A stretch of DNA of 64,000 bases from Bradyrhizobium prioriisuperbiae (GTDB taxonomy: Bacteria > Pseudomonadota > Alphaproteobacteria > Rhizobiales > Xanthobacteraceae). Under the pieces are notes generated by a model, which saw only the letters and a program-made list of their open reading frames with translations, was not told the origin of the DNA and ran no database searches. The DNA lies in NCBI RefSeq assembly GCF_032397745.1, contig NZ_CP135921.1, positions 7,490,501 through 7,554,500 on the forward strand, given 5' to 3'. Positions 22,501 to 28,814 of the stretch are shown here, piece by piece (positions within the stretch are counted from its first letter, which is position 1; every line of letters begins with the position of its first letter). A program made the position numbers and the translations under genes.

Positions 22501-25500
22501 CGAGCCGGATGTGTAGATCACATAGGCGGACTGTGCCGGATGGATCGCAACCGCGGGAGACGTCGTCGGCAAGCCGTCGAGCGTCGCCGGCGCATCGAGG
22601 TCGAGCACCACACCATCCAGGGTGCGGGCCTGCGGCAGCGTCTCGCCGGCCGCCAGCACGATCCCGATCCGGCCATCCCTGAGCACCTGCTGCACGCGCT
22701 CGACCGGCCATTTCGGATCGAGCGGCACATAAGTGCCCCCCGCCTTCAGCACACCGAGCAGAGCCGCGACAAAAGTGATCGAGCGCTCGATCCAGAGCGC
22801 CACCGGTTGTTCGCGCGTGACGCCCTCGGCGATCAATCGTTGCGCAATAAGATTGGATTGCCGCGCGAGGTCGGCGACTGTCAGCACCTCGTTGCCACAG
22901 CGCAAGGCGATGGCGGACGGGCGATCGGTGGTTGCGGCCTCGCGCAACGCAAGGATATCGTCGAATGCAAATGCCGCCGTCTCAGCGGCGACCGTCTGCC
23001 GATGCGAGGCCTCGATGGTGAAGGACGACAATTGCCGGCTTGCATCTTCGGCGACCTGCCGCAGCAGAGCGCCGAACTGGGTCGCCATCCGCGAAATGGT
23101 CGGCGCGTCGAACAGATCAGTGGCGTAATTGAAGGTCGCCCGCATGCCCTTCGGACCATCGACGATGTCCAGGGCCAGATCGAAGTGCGAGCCGGCGAGA
23201 TCGATGATGCGGGTCTCTGCAGCAATGCCGTCGACGGCTGCAAAGCCGCGCGGCGCGGCCATATAGTTGAACTTGGCCTGGAACAGCGGATTGTGGCTGG
23301 TGCTGCGATCGGGCTGCAGGCCGTCGACCAGCATCTCGAATGGCAGATCCTGATGCGCCAGCGCGGCGATGACCGCGTCCTTGGCCTGCCGCAGCAAGGC
23401 GGGAAATGCGATGTCGTCGGCAATCTCGGCGCGCAGCACCAGGGTGTTGACGAAGAACCCGATCAAGCGCTCGACCTGCGCATGACGGCGACCGGCGACC
23501 GGCACCCCGATCCGCAGATCGGTCTGGCCGGTGTAGCGATACAGCAGGGTCTGATACGCAGCGAGCAGCAGCATGAAGACGCTGGCCTGGTGACGCCCGG
23601 CAAGCGCTCGCAGTTGCGCCGCCAGGGCCGCGTCGATGTGCAGCTCCAGTGTGTCACCGTGATGGCTCTGCACCCTCGGCCGCGGCCGATCCAGCGGCAG
23701 TGCCAGCACAGGATGGCTATCACTCAACTGAGCGCGCCAGTAGGCCAGCTGCCGCTCACCCTCACCCGCCGACAGCCACGCGCGCTGCCAGGCCGCATAA
23801 TCGGCGTATTGGATCGCGAGTTCGGCTGATGGCACCGCATGGCCCTGAACAAAGCCGCGGTAGAGGCCGGCGAGTTCGTCCAGCAGGACGTTCAACGACC
23901 AGCCATCGACCACGATGTGATGCGCCAGCAGCAGCAGTTCATGGTCCGTATCGGCGAAGCGGAGCAGATTGACACGCAGCAAAGGTCCCTGGACCAGGTC
24001 GAAGGGTTTTGCCAGTTCCTCTTTAGTCAGCGTCGCGGCCATCGCCACGCGCGCCGCTTCAGGATGACGACCAAGGTCCGTCTGCGCAAACGGCGCCGGC
24101 AGCGCATCGTGAATGACCTGCATGCCCCGCCCCTCATGGGCGAGGAACGTGGTCCGCAAGACTTCATGGCGCCGCACGATCTCAGTGACCGCTTGTGCAA
24201 GCGCCTGCGGATCGAGCGCTCCCGTCAGCCGGATGGCGCCGGCCACCGTATAGGCGGTGCTGGCCGGATCCATGTTCCACAGAAACCAGAGCCGCTCCTG
24301 GGCGTGGGACAAGAGCAGCCGATTCTCGCCGGTCGTCTGCACAACCTGCGGCACCACCGTCGTCTTCGTCTGCATCAACGTCGCGACGTGCGCGGCAAAC
24401 GCTGCGAGTACCGGCGTATCGAAGAAGCTTCGCAGTTCCAGTTCGACGTCGAAACTGTCACGGATCGCCGAAGCCACCTGGCCGGCGGCGATCGAGTTGC
24501 CGCCGAGCGCGAAGAAATCGTCTTCCAGCCAAACACGTTCGACACCGAGCGCATCGCACCAGATCGCGCCGATGGCCTGCTCCTGCTCCGTCGCCGGTGC
24601 GGTGCCCGTTCGTTCCGGTGCGGCCTCGCCACGCGGCCGGCCGTTCTCGAACACCATGAAGCTGTCGAGTTCGCCAGTCGCCCAGCGTGCACTGCAGGCG
24701 GAGCGCTGTCGCTTGCCGCTGGTCGTCAGCGGCATGCCCTGCGGATTGAGCAGCACCACGACTGCGGGATGCTCCTGACACTGTCTGACAACAGCATCGC
24801 TGATCTCGCCGGCAAGCTGTTCCGGCGCCAAACGCTTGAGGGTGCTGCGGCTGAATTCAGCGGCCACGCCAATGCCTTCGCGGCCTTCGACCTGAACCGG
24901 AAACACCGCGACGCGGCCGCTGCGGACGGATGTCACCTCGGATTCGACGGCCTGTTCGATATCGAAGGGATAGACATTCTGGCCACGGACGATCAGCAGG
25001 TCCTTCAGCCGCCCGGTGACGACCAGCAGGCCATCGCGCAGAAAACCGAGATCGCCGGTGCGCAGCCAGCGCACGCCGTTATCCGTCACAAAGACGGCCT
25101 GGGTCGCTTCGGGGTTGTTCCAGTATCCCTGAGCCAGACTTGGACCCGCGACCCAGATTTCTCCGATCGTATCGAGCGCCTGCTCTCCCGAGCCGTCCGT
25201 TCGCATGATCCGAACGGCATGGGCGGGCGCCGGCCGGCCACAGAATGCAAGCTCGGAGACCTGTGAAGCTGGCTCGGCCGCCGCCACTTCAACCACCCGC
25301 CCTTCGGTCAATGCGACGGATTCAATCGCAAGGCTTACCGGGCCGTCGGTCCGGCAGCCACCCGCCACAAACAAAGTGGCCTCGGCGAGGCCATAGCAGG
25401 GAGTCAAGGCACGGCGATCGAACCCGGCCATCGCAAACCGTGCCGCAAACCGCTCCAGGGTTTGCGGGCGAACGAACTCCGATCCGGAAAACGCCACGCG

Positions 25501-26343
25501 CCATCGGCTCAAGTCGAGCTGGGACAGGCTTTCGTCGGAGACGCGATCCGCGCACAATGCAAACGCGAAATCAGGACCGCCGCTGATGGTGCCGCCATGG
25601 CGCGCGATGGCCTCGAGCCAGCGCCGCGGCCGCTCCAGGAAGTTGCGCGGCGACATCAAAACGGATGGAATGCCCTTGTAGAGCGGGCTGATCAAGCCGC
25701 CGATCAGTCCCATGTCGTGATAGAGCGGAAGCCAGCTGACGAAGATATCGTCATGTGTCGAATTGTGCGCGACATCGATGGCGACGGCATTGGCAGCCAG
25801 ATTGGCCTGCGTGACGCAGACGCCCTTGGGCTGCGACGTCGAGCCGGACGTATATTGCAGGAATGCGACGGCGGCGTCCTCGATCGAGCCAGGCTGCCAA
25901 TCGTCGGCACCGACGAATGGAAACGTATCCAGGTGCAGCACATGGACGCCGGGCGCATCGGACAGAAGGGCTTCGATCCCCGCCTGCTGATGGGACTCGG
26001 TCAGGATGAAACGCGGCGTGGCATCGCGCAGAATTCCGTTCAGGCGGCCGGCATAACGATCGGTGCCGTCAGGTGGATAAGCCGGAACGGCGATCACGCC
26101 CGCGTACAGGCAGGCATAGAACGCGGTCACATAGTTCGCACCGGTCGGCAGCAGGATCACGGCACGCTCGCCGACGCCACCCAGTTGCTGCAGCCGCGCC
26201 GCCAAGGCGCGGATCCGGGCATCGAGCTGGGTGAATGTCAGCTCCGTGGCGACCGCATCGCCTTCAAGAAAGCGCAGGGCAAGAGCATCCGGCCGCGATC
26301 CGGCATGGCTGCGCAGGCGTTCGACGAGAGTGTCGTTATGCAT
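16570..26343 (-). CDS. Lipo-initiating NRPS 1 (FAAL-T-C-A-T-E-C-A-T)
   Basis: It begins with a fatty acyl-AMP ligase domain (residues about 1-570; YTSGSTSQPKGV, then WLPLYHDMGLIGG) that should adenylate a fatty acid and load it on the following carrier domain (ALGGNS). Then come C (HHIVVDGWS), A1, T (GGDSIL), E (HHLVVDGVSW, NYLGQF), DCL-type C (HHVLLDGWSS), A2 and T (GGDSIT). A1 code reads D-L-T-K-V-G-H-V-G, essentially the canonical Asp code DLTKVGHIGK. A2 code reads D-V-W-H-F-G-R-I-N, Ser-like but with Gly where Ser codes have Ser at 301. I chose ATG 26341-26343 (about 3257 aa) because the frame upstream opens only with a TTG at 26409 that overlaps the hydroxylase stop; that TTG is the alternative start. 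The product should be acyl-D-Asp-Ser-like, passed to NRPS2. Confidence 0.95.
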   Translation of the reverse strand: MHNDTLVERLRSHAGSRPDALALRFLEGDAVATELTFTQLDARIRALAARLQQLGGVGERAVILLPTGANYVTAFYACLYAGVIAVPAYPPDGTDRYAGRLNGILRDATPRFILTESHQQAGIEALLSDAPGVHVLHLDTFPFVGADDWQPGSIEDAAVAFLQYTSGSTSQPKGVCVTQANLAANAVAIDVAHNSTHDDIFVSWLPLYHDMGLIGGLISPLYKGIPSVLMSPRNFLERPRRWLEAIARHGGTISGGPDFAFALCADRVSDESLSQLDLSRWRVAFSGSEFVRPQTLERFAARFAMAGFDRRALTPCYGLAEATLFVAGGCRTDGPVSLAIESVALTEGRVVEVAAAEPASQVSELAFCGRPAPAHAVRIMRTDGSGEQALDTIGEIWVAGPSLAQGYWNNPEATQAVFVTDNGVRWLRTGDLGFLRDGLLVVTGRLKDLLIVRGQNVYPFDIEQAVESEVTSVRSGRVAVFPVQVEGREGIGVAAEFSRSTLKRLAPEQLAGEISDAVVRQCQEHPAVVVLLNPQGMPLTTSGKRQRSACSARWATGELDSFMVFENGRPRGEAAPERTGTAPATEQEQAIGAIWCDALGVERVWLEDDFFALGGNSIAAGQVASAIRDSFDVELELRSFFDTPVLAAFAAHVATLMQTKTTVVPQVVQTTGENRLLLSHAQERLWFLWNMDPASTAYTVAGAIRLTGALDPQALAQAVTEIVRRHEVLRTTFLAHEGRGMQVIHDALPAPFAQTDLGRHPEAARVAMAATLTKEELAKPFDLVQGPLLRVNLLRFADTDHELLLLAHHIVVDGWSLNVLLDELAGLYRGFVQGHAVPSAELAIQYADYAAWQRAWLSAGEGERQLAYWRAQLSDSHPVLALPLDRPRPRVQSHHGDTLELHIDAALAAQLRALAGRHQASVFMLLLAAYQTLLYRYTGQTDLRIGVPVAGRRHAQVERLIGFFVNTLVLRAEIADDIAFPALLRQAKDAVIAALAHQDLPFEMLVDGLQPDRSTSHNPLFQAKFNYMAAPRGFAAVDGIAAETRIIDLAGSHFDLALDIVDGPKGMRATFNYATDLFDAPTISRMATQFGALLRQVAEDASRQLSSFTIEASHRQTVAAETAAFAFDDILALREAATTDRPSAIALRCGNEVLTVADLARQSNLIAQRLIAEGVTREQPVALWIERSITFVAALLGVLKAGGTYVPLDPKWPVERVQQVLRDGRIGIVLAAGETLPQARTLDGVVLDLDAPATLDGLPTTSPAVAIHPAQSAYVIYTSGSTGKPKGVAVSHGALANYVQALLRRLQPAPGASMAMVSTVAADLGHTVLFGALASGATLHLLPPDKVFDADAFAQAMRDGEVGILKIVPSHLRGLLQASRSVDLLPRDVLVLGGEACDPALVEEVRRLRPHCRIINHYGPTETTVGVLTHECDVVDASLQIPVGLPLANLSAYVLDDALNEVPIGVTGELFIGGAGLARGYRRAPHLTAERFVPDPFGAPGERLYRTGDLVRCDQDGRLIFLGRGDDQVKLRGYRIELGEVGRVLKALDGVADAIALVRNVADGEDRQHLVAYCVPGAGAALDAEAIKQQLAMVLPDYMVPARIMLLERLPLTANGKVDRKALPVPDLDVAAKAYAAPQGEVEQAISAVWGEVLGRDQIGRDDNFFELGGDSILSLQIIARLRKRGLKLTPKQVFERQTIAGLAEIAAKVAPPAARKTGKAPSDEAKVAGPHTLLPIQLKFFGEDAGERHHWNQAVLLQPKDRLDWNVLGRALEAVVAHHDALRLRFAETNGVWSAEHGAAPVASELLWVRDRIKAATEVTAVASSAQASLSLSLGPLLRAVGMDLIDGSQRLLVAIHHLVVDGVSWRVLLEDVAAAYGQLVSGATVTLPPKSQPYASWGARLQVYAGTDELAAQLPYWQARRSETRLPCDDDHGGIDRVADTEEVSLVVDAALTSRLLKDAPSAYRTQVNDLLLAALARSLRQWSGLDEVLVELEGHGREDVFAGAEVSRTVGWFTTLFPVRLKGGALDDAALIKTVKEELRGVPGRGLGYGVLRYLGSDTQRQALSAIDDPRIVFNYLGQFDSSLGEGAAFAVARESAGPMRSAAAPLGRWLSINGQVRDGRLQLSFGYGRKRYQRATIERLAEAYGSALRQLVAHCTGGASGVTPSDVALSGLNQSELDSLQLDWRTIEDVYPLSPMQQGMLFHALRDAESGVYVNQVALEIRGLDASKLRIAWQAVSSRHAVLRTGFVWQGLSGTAQQVVHRQVEVPFTEEDWRERAATLDRPELDAALAEASRAERAQGFDLSQPPLQRVRLIHLGDNNHWLIWTYHHVLLDGWSSARLVAEVLQHEGGETLPAVQGRYRDYIGWLEARDRDASAKFWRDALAALEQPSLLADALERPADGQRSGHGSLPLLLDTDLTGRLQAFAKRERVTLNTLVQGAWAQLLRRYTGQHAVSFGATVSGRPEELTGSEEMVGLFINTLPVVDSASSQTKVGAWLRTLQEQNLALREFGWTPLYEIQRLAGRSGRALFDSILVFENYPIDQALRGKDGETPRFGRVEHISTTNYPMTVAVFAAADTINLGFRFDRSRFDDGQVEDLRRSFQHFLERMIDNAEQALGDLGALEDASQVLAWSGAVDRLPSSAFVFRDGIVAQIEVRAVQAPSVTALVFGDRSLSYGELNARANRLARRLRAHGIGPDRLVGLALERSFELIVAVVAVLKAGGAYLPLDPDYPAERLAHMLRDSGTSLVLTHGHVEDRLTQVLAETSVEAWMLDDRQQDEGTDGSNLDLSIHPDSLAYVIYTSGSTGIPKGVGCSHGALAGRLGWMQAEYGLKASETLLQKTPVSFDVSVWELFWPLAAGARLAIAAPGAHREPRQLVEAIRKHSVSTLHFVPQMLEQFVAEPEARDCVSLSRLFSGGEALSTALQARVLAAFPKVRFDNRYGPTEATINATYWTCRDDGRRVPIGPPIPGTVTRILDADLNPLPAGVAGELYLGGVGLARGYQGRAGLTAERFIPDPFGGSGDRLYRTGDLARWRADGAIEYVGRSDHQVKIRGFRIELGEIEARLLQQAGVRTAVVVARETGANRQLVGYVSGEDGLDGAQLRTALSPVLPDYMVPARIVVLERLPLMPNGKVDRRALPEPEAVAAGSEHVAPRTPVESSLAAIWAQLLGQEAVSVTDNFFELGGDSITAIRLVAHVREQLKSTISLREVFESGSIERLARRIEGDNGGASEAADVDKIDALLSSLEAAAE

Positions 26344-26405
26344 CGGTCCGTCAATCCAGTCCGGTGCGCAGCCAAAAGCCGGCGCACGCTTGCCACGAAT
26401 ATCGA

Positions 26406-27377
26406 TCAAGCTTGCCGGTGTGCCTCAGCCATGGCGACAATCACCTTGCGCGGCCCCTTGAAGGGCGCCCGCGCATGCGCGGTGAGCATGTTGTCCAGCA
26501 TCACCACGTCGCCGGTCTGCCAGGGGAAGCTGATCTTGTGGGTCTCGAGCACGCCGCGCACGGTGTCGAGCGTCTCGTCGTCGATGGGTGTACCGTCGCC
26601 ATAGAGCACGTTGCGCGGCAGATCGACCTCGTCGCCGACAATGTCGAGCAGGCTCTCGCGCACCTCCGGCTCCAGGTTGGAGCTGTGGAACAGATGCGCC
26701 TGGTTGAACCAGACCCAGTCACCGGTGACCGGATGCTTTGCGGCGCCCTGGCAGACCTGGCGTGTGCGCAGCTCGCCATCATCTTTCCATTCGCAGTCGA
26801 TGCCATGGCCGGCACAATACGCCTCCACCTCGGACCTGGATTCGGTGCCGAACACCTGCTGCCAGTCGACATCGAGGCCGCTGCCGTAGTTGCGGACATA
26901 CATCAGGCCCTTTTCGACAAAGCGCGCGCGGATGGCCTGGGGCATGTCGCGATAGATGGCGCGGCTGTCGGCGATCGGGGTCTCGCCGCCCTCCTGCGCC
27001 GCCTGCATGCAGTAGAACCAAATCTTCATCGGCCAGTCGCGGGTGTAAGCCTGCTCGTTATGCAGCGGGATATGCTGGTGCGCCGGATATTCGGTCGAAG
27101 TGTACACGCCCTTGGTGACCAGCGACCGCGGGGTCGAGCCGAACTCATAAGTGAGCAGCGGATGGCCGAAATCGGCGGCGAAGGCGCGAAAGGCGTCCGG
27201 GCCGTCGAGGGCGAAATCGCGGAAGACCACGCCACCGCAGTCCAGCAAATGCTTGTCGACGGTGTCGCGCAGCAGCGGCAGCGCTTCACCCAGCGGCTGG
27301 CCTGCCGCCTCCCCGGCCTGCAGCAGGAGCGGCAATGGCTTGCCTTCGATCAGCGGACGGACGGAAAAAGCGCTCAT
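26406..27377 (-). CDS. TauD/SyrP-type Fe(II)/2-oxoglutarate-dependent hydroxylase, candidate aspartyl beta-hydroxylase
   Basis: This 323-residue enzyme has the non-haem iron facial triad of the TauD clan: an H-x-E motif (PLHNEQAY) in the middle and a distal His in DNMLTAHARAPF, followed by the Arg (GPRKV) that binds 2-oxoglutarate. SyrP-like relatives hydroxylate the beta carbon of Asp held on an NRPS carrier domain. The next gene carries a module with a clear Asp code, so beta-hydroxyaspartate, a hard Fe(III) ligand, is the natural prediction. The start has a good ribosome site (AGGAAAG, about 5 nt upstream). Its TGA sits directly before the NRPS1 reading frame. Hydroxylation of another residue cannot be excluded from sequence. 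Confidence 0.88.
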   Translation of the reverse strand: MSAFSVRPLIEGKPLPLLLQAGEAAGQPLGEALPLLRDTVDKHLLDCGGVVFRDFALDGPDAFRAFAADFGHPLLTYEFGSTPRSLVTKGVYTSTEYPAHQHIPLHNEQAYTRDWPMKIWFYCMQAAQEGGETPIADSRAIYRDMPQAIRARFVEKGLMYVRNYGSGLDVDWQQVFGTESRSEVEAYCAGHGIDCEWKDDGELRTRQVCQGAAKHPVTGDWVWFNQAHLFHSSNLEPEVRESLLDIVGDEVDLPRNVLYGDGTPIDDETLDTVRGVLETHKISFPWQTGDVVMLDNMLTAHARAPFKGPRKVIVAMAEAHRQA

Positions 27378-27460
27378 GATGTCTTTCCTGCGAGAGCGAA
27401 TGCCTCGGTTGACGAATTCGAAACTCGGGCCCAGCGATCACGGCCGACGTGCTGGACTTA

Positions 27461-27525
27461 AGCCTTGGCCTGAAGCCTTGGCCCGAAGTCTTGGCTTGAA
27501 GTCTTGGCTTGAAGTCTTGGCCTCA
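27461..27525. repeat. Five tandem copies of a 13-bp unit
   Basis: Five head-to-tail 13-bp units run 27461-27473, 27474-27486, 27487-27499, 27500-27512 and 27513-27525. They read agccttggcctga, agccttggcccga, agtcttggcttga (twice) and agtcttggcctca. The last unit contains the stop codon of the thioesterase gene. The array fills much of the spacer between the thioesterase and hydroxylase genes. A 13-bp period does not keep a reading frame, but it is noncoding here. Slippage would change intergenic length. Confidence 0.9.
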
Positions 27526-28269
27526 AGCCTGCCGGCTGAAATCCTGCGCCGGAAACATCCGTGCAGGCGGCGGCCGCCCGCCCTGCTCCACCAGCGCGGC
27601 AGCAACCAGCTTCAGGACGTCCGCCTGCTGGGCGTGGATGAAAAAATGATGCCCTTCCACGACATCGATCGCGAAGCCAGCGGCGGTTTCCTGGTGCCAG
27701 GCCTCCAGGGCCTCGCGGCTGGTCTTGTCATCGCTGCCGCCGAGCACCTGGATCGGACACGGCAGCGGCCCGCGCGGCCGATAGCCATACGCGCCGCACA
27801 TCAGAAAATCGGCGCGCAGCACCGGCAGCGCCATCCGCATAATCTCGGGGTTGGACAGCGCCGCATCGGGCGTGCCCTGCAGGTCGCGCAACTGCCCGAT
27901 CAACTCCTCGTCGCTCAGCGGCTGTTCCCACTTGCTGCCGTCGCGCACGGCCGGCGCTTCGGTGCCCGAAGCAATCAGCAGACGCGGCGCTTGCACGCCG
28001 CGATCGAGCAGCTCATGCGCCAGCTCGAACGCGATCAAGGCACCGAGGCTGTGCCCGAACAGGGCATAGGGTCCATCGATGCGGGGCAGAAGTTCGGCAG
28101 CGAGCATGGCCGCCAGACGATGCGGATCGGTGAGCAGCGGCTCGTCCAAACGAACGCCGCGCCCCGGCCATTCCACCGGCTGCACGTCGATCCATGACGG
28201 CAACAGCCTGCGCCATCGCGCATAGGCCATCGCACTCCCGCCGGAATATGGCAGACAGAAAAGCCGCAT
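27523..28269 (-). CDS. Type II thioesterase (alpha/beta hydrolase) of the NRPS operon
   Basis: This 248-residue protein starts MRLFCLPYSGGSAMAY, typical of GrsT/type II thioesterases. It carries the nucleophile elbow GHSLG (Ser near residue 94), an Asp in the GGSDDKTS loop and the catalytic His in EGHHFF near the C-terminus. Type II thioesterases hydrolyse misprimed or stalled acyl groups from carrier domains. It lies 19 nt downstream of the MbtH gene and upstream of the hydroxylase. It is stand-alone, so it does not replace the chain-releasing domain, which should be at the end of the NRPS that leaves the window. Confidence 0.93.
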   Translation of the reverse strand: MRLFCLPYSGGSAMAYARWRRLLPSWIDVQPVEWPGRGVRLDEPLLTDPHRLAAMLAAELLPRIDGPYALFGHSLGALIAFELAHELLDRGVQAPRLLIASGTEAPAVRDGSKWEQPLSDEELIGQLRDLQGTPDAALSNPEIMRMALPVLRADFLMCGAYGYRPRGPLPCPIQVLGGSDDKTSREALEAWHQETAAGFAIDVVEGHHFFIHAQQADVLKLVAAALVEQGGRPPPARMFPAQDFSRQA

Positions 28270-28288
28270 CGGAGACGATCTCCGCAGG

Positions 28289-28516
28289 TTATGAGGCGGA
28301 TGACGAAGCGTTGTCGTCCATGAACTTGCGCAACGTCAGCGGGCGCATGTCGGTCCAGACCTGCTCGACATACTCCAGGCACTCCTTCTTGGTACCGGTC
28401 TTGCCGACGGCTTTCCAGCCGTTCGGAATGTCCTTGTACGTCGGCCAGATCGAATACTGTTCTTCGTGGTTGATCACGACGGTGAAGGTGACGTCGTCTC
28501 TATCGAAAACCATCAT
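28289..28516 (-). CDS. MbtH-like NRPS adenylation chaperone
   Basis: The 75-residue product contains the MbtH signature N-x-E-x-Q-x-S-x-W-P ([10 protein letters not shown]), then IPNGW, and the end pattern [14 protein letters not shown]. MbtH proteins bind the adenylation domains of NRPSs and help folding or activity. I start it at the first of two adjacent ATGs (28514-28516), downstream of an AAAGGGG ribosome site; the frame could be extended 13 codons upstream but family length argues against it. It is the first gene of the biosynthetic operon, so the operon promoter should lie in 28517-28814. Confidence 0.95.
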   Translation of the reverse strand: MMVFDRDDVTFTVVINHEEQYSIWPTYKDIPNGWKAVGKTGTKKECLEYVEQVWTDMRPLTLRKFMDDNASSSAS

Positions 28517-28814
28517 GATGTCTCGACCCCTTTCGCACCTGCAACGCAATTGCACAGAGGCTGACTAAGGCAGTTGCAAAGGAGGGTCAAAGCAATATCG
28601 ATGCGCGAGTTTTTAATAGCTCCAAGGTACGATTTGTCTCAAATGCACTACGGAGCCTGCACGATTTGACAGTTGTTCAACGATGCGTGCGGCGCAGAAT
28701 ACCTCCCGACGAGATGTGTGACACAACAACATTGTCTTATCAGAGCCCGCGACGACACGAAAACGCCGCCGCGGTATTCCGCGGCAGCGCGATAGTTCTG
28801 CTGTACTATCGACC
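28517..28814. promoter_or_regulatory. Intergenic region carrying the presumed NRPS operon promoter
   Basis: About 298 bp separate the receptor gene's stop from the MbtH start; both genes read leftward. I see no gene in it. It contains the receptor's probable terminator (28761-28785) and a small inverted repeat ATTTG-TCT-CAAAT at 28632-28644. I could not identify a convincing ICE box, IRO box or sigma-factor promoter, so the regulator of the operon is not determined from this stretch. Confidence 0.45.
28761..28785 (-). terminator. Probable rho-independent terminator of the receptor gene
   Basis: A perfect 7-bp stem GCCGCGG / CCGCGGC closes a 4-nt loop at 28768-28785. Read on the minus strand, it is followed by GGCGTTTTC. 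It lies 30 nt past the receptor stop codon. The T run is short and starts three bases after the stem, so strength is uncertain. Confidence 0.6.

Noticed and set aside
28632..28644. ATTTG-TCT-CAAAT inverted repeat as an iron box for the NRPS operon.
   Set aside because: It is short and does not match ICE, IRO or Fur patterns well enough to name a regulator.
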